Of a DNA stretch of 64,000 nt, positions 12,911-21,375 are shown one piece after another. The stretch's first letter is position 1. Each line of letters starts with the position of its first letter. This DNA is from Mycolicibacterium holsaticum DSM 44478 = JCM 12374 (GTDB lineage: Bacteria > Actinomycetota > Actinomycetes > Mycobacteriales > Mycobacteriaceae), in contig NZ_CP080998.1 in NCBI RefSeq assembly GCF_019645835.1, forward strand, positions 4,898,001 through 4,962,000, given 5' to 3'. Under the pieces are notes generated by a model. The model saw only the letters and a list, made by a program, of their open reading frames with translations. It had not been told where the DNA came from and made no database searches. A program made the position numbers and the translations under genes.

Positions 12911-14330
12911 GACCGCTACATCGTCGTTCTTGCCGGCCCACTTCTCCGCGCGCACGGCGATGAACCGTGCATCGCTGATCCGGTTCGGCTTGCTGGGCGC
13001 GGTCGTGGTGGGCGCGGTGATCGCGGCGCCGCGCATCGTCGCACCACTGTTGACCGGCCTGGTGGCACTGCTCTATTTGGCGGCCACGCTGGACCGAAAC
13101 TACCTGTTGTTCAAGGGTCTTCGAGCCTCGGCGATGGTACGCGTGACCCGCGAAGAAGCGTTGGCGCTGTCCGACGACGAACTACCCGTGTACACGGTTC
13201 TGCTACCCGTCTACGACGAACCGTCGATCGTGACGAACCTGATCAACGGAGTCGGCAAGCTCGACTACCCGCGCGACAAGCTGGAAGTGCTCTTGTTGGT
13301 CGAGGAGGACGACGTCGCGACCCAGGCGGCGCTGATCGGCGCCGAACTCCAATCGGTGCGCGTCGTGCTGGTCCCCCACAGCCTGCCGAAGACGAAACCG
13401 AAAGCCTGCAACTACGGGATGTCGTTACCGGATCTGCGTGGCGAGATGGTGACGATCTACGACGCCGAGGACATCCCCGACCCCCTGCAACTGCGCCGCG
13501 CGGTGGCCGCGTTCCGACGGCTGCCCGACGAAATCGGTTGTCTGCAAGCCCGGCTCGGGTACTTCAACGAGCGCCAGAACCTGCTCACCCGCTGGTTCTC
13601 CCTGGAATACGACCAGTGGTTCGGCGTCATCCTGCCCGCCGTCGAGAAGGCACGCTGCGTGGTCCCGCTCGGCGGCACCTCTAATCACATGTCCACCCGC
13701 ACCTGGCGCGAAGTCGGCGGTTGGGACGAATTCAATGTGACCGAGGATGCTGACCTCGGGGTGCGGCTGGCGCGCCACGGTTACCGCACGCTGATCCTGG
13801 ACTCGATCACGTTGGAAGAAGCCAACTCCGACGTGGTGAACTGGATCAGGCAGCGGTCCCGCTGGTACAAGGGCTACCTGCAGACGATGCTGGTGCATCT
13901 GCGTAACCCAGCCGGGCTGCGGCGCGAGATCGGCACTAAGTCCATCCTTCGGCTGCTCAACATGACCGGCGGGGTGCCGTTGACCTCTGTCTGCAACCTG
14001 GTTTTCTGGTTCACGATGCTGGTCTGGGTGCTGGGGCGCCCGCCCGTCATCGCCATGGTCTTTCCGCCGATGACCTACTACGTATGCTTGGCGTTGTTCC
14101 TGATCGGCGCCCCGTTGTCGGTGTTCTCCGGCTTGGTCGTCACCAAGGAGCTCGGCAAACCGCATCTGTGGCCGGCCGCGCTTCTGACCCCGCTGTACTG
14201 GGTCCTGCAAGCCGTCGCCGCCGTTAAAGCCATCTATCAGTTGGTGTTCCGGCCGTTCTTCTGGGAGAAGACCGTGCACGGCCTGACCCATCCAAACGCT
14301 CCGTCACCATCGGCTGGAGGTATTCGGTGA
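12903..14330 (+). CDS. Membrane family 2 glycosyltransferase, cellulose-synthase (BcsA)-like
   Basis: A 475-residue processive-type GT2. Two N-terminal membrane segments precede the catalytic domain, which has all four landmarks: Asp105 in LLPVYDEPSI, DAED at 187-190, TED at 280-282 and QRSRW at 317-321. About three membrane segments follow (the first ends in WFTMLVWVLG). There is no PilZ domain after the last helix, so direct c-di-GMP activation as in BcsA is not expected. Its neighbour is a BcsB-like protein. The sugar substrate cannot be read from the sequence. An ATG at 12961 is an alternative start. Confidence 0.87.
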   Translation: MAETATSSFLPAHFSARTAMNRASLIRFGLLGAVVVGAVIAAPRIVAPLLTGLVALLYLAATLDRNYLLFKGLRASAMVRVTREEALALSDDELPVYTVLLPVYDEPSIVTNLINGVGKLDYPRDKLEVLLLVEEDDVATQAALIGAELQSVRVVLVPHSLPKTKPKACNYGMSLPDLRGEMVTIYDAEDIPDPLQLRRAVAAFRRLPDEIGCLQARLGYFNERQNLLTRWFSLEYDQWFGVILPAVEKARCVVPLGGTSNHMSTRTWREVGGWDEFNVTEDADLGVRLARHGYRTLILDSITLEEANSDVVNWIRQRSRWYKGYLQTMLVHLRNPAGLRREIGTKSILRLLNMTGGVPLTSVCNLVFWFTMLVWVLGRPPVIAMVFPPMTYYVCLALFLIGAPLSVFSGLVVTKELGKPHLWPAALLTPLYWVLQAVAAVKAIYQLVFRPFFWEKTVHGLTHPNAPSPSAGGIR

Positions 14331-16267
14331 AAGCGCTCGTCCGGACTGCGGGGGCTCCCCTCCTCGTCGTCGCAGCCCTGTGGGCGCAGGTCCTCGCGCC
14401 TGCGCTGCCGGCCGCCTCGGCAGAGCCGAGGGGTCAGGATGTTCCCGGCTCGAATGTGACGCCGCCGATCGTCTGGCCCGAGTTGGGACTGCCCGATCGG
14501 TTGGAGTTGATCGGGGCCAACCAGGCCACCGGGGTCGCGGTTCCCGTGCCTTCGGGTGTGCAACCCACGACGCTGACCGGTCAGATCGGGTCGGTGATCA
14601 ACGTGGTGCAAGGCCGGATCGAAGTTCTCGACAGACGCGGCATCGTGCTCGGCACGATCCCGGTGCCGGGCGACCTGGCCACCGTTCCCTTCAAAGTCGA
14701 CATCTCCCGCGCCGAAGTCAAGGACGGCCAGGCGCAGCTCAATTTCATCCTGCGCGACAAGACGGCCGCCGCCGCCGACAGTTGCACACAACCGCCGTCG
14801 CTGGCGCTGAGCCAACTCGCCGCGGCGTTCTCCGGACCCACTCCGGCCCCTCGCACCGTGGCAGACTTTCTACCCGGCTACCTCGACCAGGTCTTGATCC
14901 GGGTGGGCCCGGCACCGACGGAGAGTCAGCAGCAGGCCGCGCTTGATCTGGTCGCTGAGCTCACCCAGTTGTACCGCCCAATGCCCGTGCGCATCGAGGT
15001 GGACAACTCCGATGGCCCGGTCCCGCCGGGGAGCGCCATCGCACGACGGGTGATCGACATTCGCGATGGTGGCACGGCGGCGCTGACCGTCGAGAAGCCA
15101 GGTAGCCCCGGCGCGGTGCTGGCGATCACCGGCAGTGGCCTAGAGCTCGTGCAGCAGGTCGACCTGTTTGCCGATCGCCGCTTCAGCCTGGCCCAGACAC
15201 CTTCGGCCGCAACTCTTTCGGCGCTGGAGGACCGGAGCAAGGCGACCAATATCAAGACGTTCGCCCAGCTCGGCATGACCGGTGAGGCGTCGGTCCTTGG
15301 CGCCAGCACGCTGTACGCCGGCTTCGACGTCAGCAAGTTCGCCCTCGGCTCGATCAGCCACGCGAAGGTCCACCTCAAAGCCAAGTACACACCGGTGGTC
15401 GGCGGAGAGGCGTCGGTCTTGATCCGGTCCGGATCGACGGTGCTGGCCACCCGGGTCCTGGACGGATCCGGTGTGCTCGACGTGACAGGTGACATTCCGC
15501 CGGAGTCGATCACTTCGACCGTCGGTTTGGCACTCGAGTTGCGGTATTCCCCGCGCCAGGAATGTGCGCCCGCAAACGATCGCATGACCTTCTGGCTGGA
15601 CCCACAGTCGACGGTGACCGTTACGCCAGGGACCCATAACCGCGGCGGTTTCCCGGTGCTGCCCATGGCGTTCACACCTGACTTCGATGTGGCAATCGAC
15701 AGCCCCGACCATCTGACGTACGCCGCGCAAGCAATCAACCTGATGGGACAGCAGACCACAGTGGCGTTGCGCCCGCGGCTCACGACGTTTGCCGCAGCCG
15801 CCTCGGCCGGCACGGGCCTTCTCGCGGTCACCGGGGGCAGCGAACTGGCCGACGCGGGGATGAGGCCGCCGATTCAACCGGGTGCGCCGAACACCGTCAG
15901 CGTCAATGCCAACCCGGAGACCGATCTGGATCTGGGCGGTCCGTTGGGCGTCGTGCAGACGTTCACCCATAACGACCGCAAGGTGTTGGCGATTTCCGGC
16001 AGCGGTGATTGGTCGCTGGTGGCCGAGTCGTTCAATTACATCCGCGGTCTGGAGAATCGCTGGGCGTCTTTGAGCGGCGATGTCGTCGCCACCGGGGCCG
16101 AACGTCACACCGTCAACCTCACTGTCCGTGAGGGTGGCGGGCTGATGAACGAATACCCGGGTGACGCCTGGAAGTGGTGGGCATGGGTGTCGATCGCGGC
16201 CGGGGTCGCGATAGCCATCGCAGCGCTGGTGCTGGTAATGGTCCGCTGGCGACGCCGAACCCGGTGA
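14327..16267 (+). CDS. BcsB-like secreted, membrane-anchored polysaccharide synthase partner
   Basis: 646 residues: a signal peptide (LLVVAALWAQVLAPALPAASA), a long beta-rich external region and a single C-terminal membrane helix (AWVSIAAGVAIAIAALVLVM) followed by RWRRRTR. This is the topology of BcsB, the subunit that guides the nascent glucan away from BcsA. The region NRWASLSGDVVA resembles the C-terminal part of BcsB proteins. GTG overlaps the GT2 stop (GTGA) with GGAGG eight nt upstream, so the two are made together. The family call rests on topology, context and a short motif. Confidence 0.72.
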   Translation: MKALVRTAGAPLLVVAALWAQVLAPALPAASAEPRGQDVPGSNVTPPIVWPELGLPDRLELIGANQATGVAVPVPSGVQPTTLTGQIGSVINVVQGRIEVLDRRGIVLGTIPVPGDLATVPFKVDISRAEVKDGQAQLNFILRDKTAAAADSCTQPPSLALSQLAAAFSGPTPAPRTVADFLPGYLDQVLIRVGPAPTESQQQAALDLVAELTQLYRPMPVRIEVDNSDGPVPPGSAIARRVIDIRDGGTAALTVEKPGSPGAVLAITGSGLELVQQVDLFADRRFSLAQTPSAATLSALEDRSKATNIKTFAQLGMTGEASVLGASTLYAGFDVSKFALGSISHAKVHLKAKYTPVVGGEASVLIRSGSTVLATRVLDGSGVLDVTGDIPPESITSTVGLALELRYSPRQECAPANDRMTFWLDPQSTVTVTPGTHNRGGFPVLPMAFTPDFDVAIDSPDHLTYAAQAINLMGQQTTVALRPRLTTFAAAASAGTGLLAVTGGSELADAGMRPPIQPGAPNTVSVNANPETDLDLGGPLGVVQTFTHNDRKVLAISGSGDWSLVAESFNYIRGLENRWASLSGDVVATGAERHTVNLTVREGGGLMNEYPGDAWKWWAWVSIAAGVAIAIAALVLVMVRWRRRTR

Positions 16268-16271
16268 GGTA

Positions 16272-18086
16272 ATGACCGAACGGCCCGTCATCGCCGGCGA
16301 CGCAGGAATTGTCGTGGCCGCCGACCCGATGCCCGCGACTGAACCTGGCCGCGCGTGGGGAGCGGGCCTGTTCGCGGTGCTGGCCGGACTGTACTTCGCT
16401 GTCGGGGCCGTACTTGTGTTGCGGTTCAACATGTTCGACCCGGATGCACCGAGCCGGGTTGCCAACGCCGGCTACGTGGTGATGAGCCGTCACCCACATC
16501 TGTCGGCCATCGGTTTCGTCTGGAACCCACTGCCCAGCATGGTCCAGATCCCGATCCTTCCGTTCAGTCAGTGGTGGCCCGAGCTGAAGACCCACGGGTT
16601 GGCCGGCGTCGTGCAGAGCGCATTGTTCATGGCCGGCGCGGCAGTGATGGTGCGGCGGATCGCGTTGGACCGCAGGGTGGGGACGGCATGGCGCTGGTTG
16701 GCCGTCGGGTGCTTCGCGCTGCAGCCGATGATCATCATCTACGGCGCGTCCGGGATGAGTGAAGCGGCCGAGACCTTCTGCCTCCTCTGGTGCGTCCGCC
16801 ACCTCATGCAGTGGGTGCACCTCCACCGCGTTGGCGATCTTGCTTGGGCGGGTATCGCTTTGGGCCTGGGTTACCTGTGCCGTTATGAAACGGTCCCCGC
16901 CGCATGCGGGGCGGCTCTGCTGGTTGGCGTCGTCGCGTTCCAGACCGCGCGACGATCGCAACGAGTCAACAACGCCATACTCTGCGTGATCATCGTGCTC
17001 TTTCCGTTGGCGGCGGCGTTCATCGTCTGGGCGATGACCAGCTGGGTGGTTTCCGGCGAATTGTTCGCGACGTTGTCCTCGCAGTACGGCAACGACAGTC
17101 AGGTGACCGCGGCCATGGAGCGTGGCGGCCCGCTTGCCGAGGCGGCCTCCAGCGATTGGGTGGTGATCGCTGCCCGGCTCCTCGGTATGCAGCCCTTTGT
17201 CGTGCTTGCTGTGGCCATCGCTGTGGCGCACAGTGTGCTGCGCCGAAAGGCCGACGTGCTGGTACCGGTCGCGGTGCTGGGCCCGGTACTGGCATTCGCA
17301 GTATGGGGACAGTACACGTCGGCCACGTTCGGCTGGTTCCGGTTCTATCTGCTGGCGATCCCGCTGGTGATCTGTGTCGCGCTGGCGCTGTGGGAACCCG
17401 ACTCAGCGCGCGAAAACGTTCGGTGGCGCGTCAACGATGTCGCGAGCCGCGTCGGCGCTGTACTGGTGTGCGTTTCGCTGATGATCGGGATTCCGGTGAC
17501 GGTGGCAGCGATGTCGGACGAACGAATCGGCAATCAGCAACTCCAGTTCGGCTTGCGGTCTTTGGTCGACCCCGACCGGTATCCGCCCGACGAACAGTGG
17601 TACCGCCGACTGATGGTCAACGATCGCGCGCTGGCCGACTACTTCGATCGCAAGCAATTACCCGACGGCTCAGTCCTGATGGACACATTCAACACGTGGG
17701 GTGTCTGGTTGGCGTCTGACCGGCCACGCCAGTTCTTGATCACCAGCGACTACGACTTCGCCCCCGCGCTGAACCGGCCGTGGGATTTCGGCGTGCAGTA
17801 CATCGTGGCCAGCAACCCGACGATCAGCAACGCCGATGCGCTGAACCTGCGCTACCCCACCCTGTGGCAGGACGGCGCCGGTCTCGGCACGCTGGTGCAT
17901 TCGGTGTACGGCGCGACGGGCGACGAACGGTTCCGGGTCTACCGGGCCACCGGGCGGCCGGCGAATACCCGGCCGCCCGACGCCAAGATCAACCAAGCCG
18001 GCGCAGCCGGGGCGCCAGATCCTTCTGAAACAGGTCCAGGAACCGGCGCTGATCGTGCCCCGGCGCATGGAAAACGAGGTGGTTGA
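16272..18086 (+). CDS. GT-C-type integral membrane glycosyltransferase-like protein
   Basis: A 604-residue protein with about ten or more hydrophobic segments in its first 400 residues and a soluble C-terminal domain. The first loop carries [15 protein letters not shown], the acidic first-loop position expected of GT-C enzymes that use polyprenyl-phosphate sugars, such as the ArnT and mannosyltransferase relatives. It starts 4 bp after the BcsB-like gene with GTGAGG as ribosome site. It may add side groups to the polymer; the donor and acceptor are unknown. Its 3' end runs 98 bp into fgd1 on the other strand. Confidence 0.75.
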   Translation: MTERPVIAGDAGIVVAADPMPATEPGRAWGAGLFAVLAGLYFAVGAVLVLRFNMFDPDAPSRVANAGYVVMSRHPHLSAIGFVWNPLPSMVQIPILPFSQWWPELKTHGLAGVVQSALFMAGAAVMVRRIALDRRVGTAWRWLAVGCFALQPMIIIYGASGMSEAAETFCLLWCVRHLMQWVHLHRVGDLAWAGIALGLGYLCRYETVPAACGAALLVGVVAFQTARRSQRVNNAILCVIIVLFPLAAAFIVWAMTSWVVSGELFATLSSQYGNDSQVTAAMERGGPLAEAASSDWVVIAARLLGMQPFVVLAVAIAVAHSVLRRKADVLVPVAVLGPVLAFAVWGQYTSATFGWFRFYLLAIPLVICVALALWEPDSARENVRWRVNDVASRVGAVLVCVSLMIGIPVTVAAMSDERIGNQQLQFGLRSLVDPDRYPPDEQWYRRLMVNDRALADYFDRKQLPDGSVLMDTFNTWGVWLASDRPRQFLITSDYDFAPALNRPWDFGVQYIVASNPTISNADALNLRYPTLWQDGAGLGTLVHSVYGATGDERFRVYRATGRPANTRPPDAKINQAGAAGAPDPSETGPGTGADRAPAHGKRGG

Positions 18087-18999
18087 GGCCCCACTTCACG
18101 TACTGGCCGACCTTTTCCACGGCTTCGTCGGGATCTGACGCGACGATCCAGCGCTTGGCGACCTGTTCGATGGGCAGCGCGTTGGCGGCCTTCTCCATCT
18201 CGATCGGGTCATCGATGCTGTGCTTCTGCTCGGCGGTCAGCGACAGCGGCGCCCAGAACCGGGTGTTCTCCAGCGCCAGGTCCGGGTCGGGGTCATAAGA
18301 GATCTTGATCTCGATCATCCGGTCGATCTCATCGGCGCTGCGGTCTGCAGCCTGGGCACCTTCTGCGACCGCGGGGATGAGCTTGTCCTTGTAGAGCTCC
18401 TCACCCTTGCCCGAGGTGCAGATGAAACCGTCGCCCGCGCGCCCGGCGTACTTGGCCACCACCGGGCCGCCGGCGGCGATGTAGACCGGAATGCCGCCCT
18501 CTGGCACGTCGTAGATCGACGCGCCCTTGGTGTGGTAGTACTCGCCGTCGAAATCAACCCGGTCACCGACCCACAGCTCACGCATCAGCCGCACGGATTC
18601 GCGCAGCCGGGCGAACCGCTCCTTGAACTCCGGCCAGTCACCCTCGTACCCGGTGGCGATCTCGTTGAGCGCCTCCCCGGTGCCCACCCCGAGGAAGATC
18701 CGGTTCGGATATAGACAACCCATGGTGGCGAACGCCTGCGCGATCACGGCGGGGTTGTAGCGGAACGTCGGCGTCAGCACCGACGTGCCCAGCACGATCC
18801 GCTCGGTGCGTTCACCGACCGCCGTCATCCAGGCGAGCGAGAACGGCGCATGGCCGCCCTCATGGCGCCAGGGCTGGAAGTGATCGCTGACGGTCGCGCT
18901 GTCCATGCCGTGCGCTTCGGCCTCCACGCCCAGTTCGACGAGTTCGCGCGGGGCGAATTGTTCCGCCGACGCCTTGTATCCCAGTTTGAGTTCAGCCAC
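17989..18999 (-). CDS. fgd1: F420-dependent glucose-6-phosphate dehydrogenase
   Basis: Fgd1 oxidises glucose 6-phosphate and reduces coenzyme F420, the main source of F420H2 in mycobacteria and needed to activate nitroimidazole drugs. The 336 residues keep the F420-site residues known from the M. tuberculosis enzyme at identical positions: Asp39-His40 and Trp44 (in SDHFQPW) and Glu109 (in VGTGEALNE). The luciferase-like TIM barrel is complete. The start is GTG. Only 35 bp separates it from the divergent MBL gene. The last 98 bp overlap the GT-C gene. Confidence 0.97.
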   Translation of the reverse strand: MAELKLGYKASAEQFAPRELVELGVEAEAHGMDSATVSDHFQPWRHEGGHAPFSLAWMTAVGERTERIVLGTSVLTPTFRYNPAVIAQAFATMGCLYPNRIFLGVGTGEALNEIATGYEGDWPEFKERFARLRESVRLMRELWVGDRVDFDGEYYHTKGASIYDVPEGGIPVYIAAGGPVVAKYAGRAGDGFICTSGKGEELYKDKLIPAVAEGAQAADRSADEIDRMIEIKISYDPDPDLALENTRFWAPLSLTAEQKHSIDDPIEMEKAANALPIEQVAKRWIVASDPDEAVEKVGQYVKWGLNHLVFHAPGHDQRRFLDLFQKDLAPRLRRLG

Positions 19000-19022
19000 G
19001 TGTTCGTTTCTACTCCACTACC

Positions 19023-19028
19023 TAGAAT
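19023..19028 (+). promoter_or_regulatory. -10 box TAGAAT of the MBL gene (leaderless)
   Basis: TAGAAT lies 6 nt before the ATG, inside the 35-bp gap shared with fgd1. No Shine-Dalgarno is seen, so the RNA probably begins at the ATG. Confidence 0.55.
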
Positions 19029-19034
19029 CGCGGG

Positions 19035-19781
19035 ATGGCCCCGGTCCTGACCGCCATCACCGACAACGTCCATTTCGCGCACACCGACCTGGTCAACTGG
19101 ACGCTCGTCACCGACGACGACGGTGTACTGCTGATCGACGCCGGGTTCCCCGGCAGCCGCAACGACGTGCTGGCGTCGCTGCGTCAGCTGGGCTTCGGGG
19201 TCGAGCACCTGCGCGCGATCCTGTTGACCCACGCCCACATCGACCATTTCGGGTCGGCCATCTGGTTTTCCAAAACCCATGGCACACCAGTGTATTCGCA
19301 CGGCGCCGAGGTGGGACACGCCAAGCGCGAGTATCTCGAGCAGGCCTCGCCGGTCGACATCGCCAAACACATCTGGCATCCGCGGTATCTCGCGTGGAGC
19401 GTGGCCATCGCGCGCAAGGGCGCGCTGATCCGCGAAGGAATCCCGGCCACCCAGGCGCTCACCGAGGACGTCGCCGCCCGCCTGCCCGGCCGGCCGATGG
19501 CGATTCCCACCCCCGGCCACACCGGCGGTCACTGCTCGTACGTCGTAGACGGTGTGCTGGTCAGCGGCGACGCTCTGGTCACCGGGCACCCGCTGGCACC
19601 GCGCGGCGGGCCGCAGCTGCTGCCCACGCTGTTCAACCACGACCAGGACGGCTGTGTGCGCAGCCTGGACGCCCTGGCGATGCTCGACGCCGAGGTGCTG
19701 CTGCCCGGGCACGGCCCGGTGTGGCGCGGGTCGATCCGGGAGGCCGCCGACACCGCGAGGCGCGGATCGACTCTCAGGTGA
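19035..19781 (+). CDS. Metallo-beta-lactamase-fold hydrolase
   Basis: A 248-residue MBL-fold protein with the zinc motif THAHIDH, the later histidine in PTPGHTGGH, the bridging Asp in VSGDAL and the final His in LLPGHGPVW. This set suggests a dinuclear hydrolase of the glyoxalase II/RNase Z-like superfamily. It is divergent from fgd1, the same pairing I recall for Rv0406c-Rv0407, so a link to F420 or aldehyde metabolism is possible but unproven. The 3' end overlaps the next gene by 8 bp, tail to tail. Confidence 0.88.
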   Translation: MAPVLTAITDNVHFAHTDLVNWTLVTDDDGVLLIDAGFPGSRNDVLASLRQLGFGVEHLRAILLTHAHIDHFGSAIWFSKTHGTPVYSHGAEVGHAKREYLEQASPVDIAKHIWHPRYLAWSVAIARKGALIREGIPATQALTEDVAARLPGRPMAIPTPGHTGGHCSYVVDGVLVSGDALVTGHPLAPRGGPQLLPTLFNHDQDGCVRSLDALAMLDAEVLLPGHGPVWRGSIREAADTARRGSTLR

Positions 19782-20070
19782 GGGTCTGGTAGCCCAGCAA
19801 GAAGATCGCCGTCAGGCACAGGCCGCACGCCACCACGATGGCCGGCATCAGGATCATGCTGTCGAGTTCGTCGTCGTCGAGCACGTCGTCCTGGAACCGG
19901 CCGAACAGCACCCGTGCCACGCCGGTCTTGCGGAACGCGTGCACCAGGCCCCGCACCGCCCGGGTGTTGCGCCTGCGGCCGATGAATACCCGCGACGCGA
20001 CTCCGAGCGCAAACGCTCCGACGGCGGCCAACAGGATCAGCCAGCCGACGGTCGTCTGCGTCAACGTCAC
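19774..20070 (-). CDS. Small two-helix membrane protein, unknown function
   Basis: 98 residues with one hydrophobic segment at each end (VGWLILLAAVGAFALGVASR and AIVVACGLCLTAIFLLG) joined by a basic then acidic linker (FQDDVLDDDELDS). It starts at an ATG that overlaps the GNAT stop (ATGA), so the two are co-translated. I know no function for it. Confidence 0.72.
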   Translation of the reverse strand: MTLTQTTVGWLILLAAVGAFALGVASRVFIGRRRNTRAVRGLVHAFRKTGVARVLFGRFQDDVLDDDELDSMILMPAIVVACGLCLTAIFLLGYQTLT

Positions 20071-20699
20071 ATGCCCACTTCCGTGTCCTCGCTGTCAGCC
20101 GCGCCGATCTGCGAGGGGTGCCCGTCCAGGGTCTTCGCAAACGCCACCGGGAAAACCTCGCCGTCGGCGGGCAGCGGCTCGTCCAGCCGCGTGTATCCGG
20201 TTGCAGAATAAAGCGCTTCGGCCTCCGGTTGGCGATCACCGGTCATCAGGTACACCCGCCGGTAGCCGCGCGCAGCGATCTTGGCCTCCAACGCGGCAAG
20301 CAGTGCCCGCGCGTGGCCCCGGCGCCGGAACCGGCTGTCGGTCCAGATGCGCTTGAGCTCTGCGGTGTCGTCGTCGAAGCGGCAGAACCCGCCGCCGGTC
20401 ACCGGTTGCTCACCGACCAGTCCGATCAGCAGCCCGCCACTCGGCGGGGCGAACGCGTCCGACGGAACCGAACGCAGCCATTTCATGACGCGCTCCTCGG
20501 TGCCGCCGTAGCGACCCGCGTATTCCACCGCCAACTCGGCGAGCAGCGGCTGGGCCAGCGGGTCGTCCTGGCCCACCGATACGAAACGAGGTTGAGGATG
20601 CGGCACTTCGCACGCGACCCTACCGCGCACGGCTGGGGGTTCGGCCGATCCCGCGGTTGGCGAGGAGAGGTCCCTATACTCAGCGGGTGAAGTATTCAC
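20067..20699 (-). CDS. GNAT family N-acetyltransferase
   Basis: The GNAT fold is shown by the acetyl-CoA loop RIWTDSRFRRRGHARALL and the later YRRVYLMTGDRQPEAEALYS with ATGYTRL. Length is up to 210 residues, but the first 30 or so (SPTAGSAEPPAVRG) look non-homologous. The GTG at 20606 may be the true start, since the GTG at 20699 lies inside the operator and promoter of the divergent tetR. The acetyl acceptor is unknown. Confidence 0.82.
   Translation of the reverse strand: MNTSPAEYRDLSSPTAGSAEPPAVRGRVACEVPHPQPRFVSVGQDDPLAQPLLAELAVEYAGRYGGTEERVMKWLRSVPSDAFAPPSGGLLIGLVGEQPVTGGGFCRFDDDTAELKRIWTDSRFRRRGHARALLAALEAKIAARGYRRVYLMTGDRQPEAEALYSATGYTRLDEPLPADGEVFPVAFAKTLDGHPSQIGAADSEDTEVGM
20675..20680 (+). 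promoter_or_regulatory. -10 box TATACT of the tetR gene
   Basis: TATACT lies 37 nt before the GTG of the TetR gene. The expected start site (near 20687) falls just in front of the AAGT-N4-ACTT repeat, a position suited to autorepression. No convincing -35 was seen. Confidence 0.45.
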
Positions 20700-20701
20700 T
20701 T
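20690..20701. promoter_or_regulatory. Putative TetR operator 1, AAGTATTCACTT
   Basis: Inverted repeat AAGT-N4-ACTT in the tetR-GNAT intergenic region, within GTGAAGTATTCACTTA. The same word, 11 of 13 bases identical when the following TA is included, occurs upstream of the monooxygenase at 22909. It is probably the binding site of the TetR protein encoded 17 bp downstream. Confidence 0.5.
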
Positions 20702-20717
20702 ACCACGCGGGCTGCCG

Positions 20718-21374
20718 GTGCCGTCTAGATCGGCTCGTAGCCGCGCCCCCTACTCGAATCCGCAGCCGCGCCTCTCCGCCGACGAACGCCGACAGCAGAT
20801 CATCCAGGCCGCCCGCCAAGTATTCGAGCAGACCGGGTTCGACGGCGCCCGCACGCGAGATCTGGCAGCCGCGGCGGGGGTGAACGAGGCGCTGCTCTAC
20901 CGCCACTTCGGGTCGAAAGAGGAGTTGTTCGAAGCTGCGGTCGCCGCACCGCTCGAGGAGGCGGTGAACAAGGTCGTCGAGTTATCCGGCGCCCCTCCAG
21001 AAGAGTTCGATGCCACCGGCACGGTGATGTACGACCGGACCTATCGCTTCATTTTCGATCTGCTTGGGGTCATGGACGAGATCGGTCCGCTGATGGGCGT
21101 CATGCTGTTCGGGCAGGCCGACCGCGCCGGGGAGTATTTCCGCAACCGCATCGACCCGGCGCTCAATGACATCGAGCGTGTCGTCGAGGCGAACCTTTCG
21201 GCATGGCGGCACAAGGACTTCGACGTCGCGCTGATGGTTCGGCTGGCCGTCGGGATGGCATGGTTCGTCGCCACCGCCGACCGGCTGAATGCGCGTGAGC
21301 GCGATCGTGCCGCAACGGCAGAGGCGATCACGTCCATGCTCATCCACGGCGTGGGAACCCCGCCAGAGCGCTGA
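20718..21374 (+). CDS. TetR/AcrR family transcriptional regulator
   Basis: 218 residues. The N-terminal helix-turn-helix reads RRQQIIQAARQVFEQTGFDG, then TRDLAAAAGVNEALLYRHFG and SKEELFEAA, a textbook TetR DNA-binding domain; the C-terminal ligand domain is unassigned. GTG at 20718 is the only plausible start. It is convergent with the flavin monooxygenase, with 1 bp between the stop codons. Repeats shared between its own promoter and that of the monooxygenase suggest it represses both. Confidence 0.88.
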   Translation: MPSRSARSRAPYSNPQPRLSADERRQQIIQAARQVFEQTGFDGARTRDLAAAAGVNEALLYRHFGSKEELFEAAVAAPLEEAVNKVVELSGAPPEEFDATGTVMYDRTYRFIFDLLGVMDEIGPLMGVMLFGQADRAGEYFRNRIDPALNDIERVVEANLSAWRHKDFDVALMVRLAVGMAWFVATADRLNARERDRAATAEAITSMLIHGVGTPPER

Positions 21375-21375
21375 C

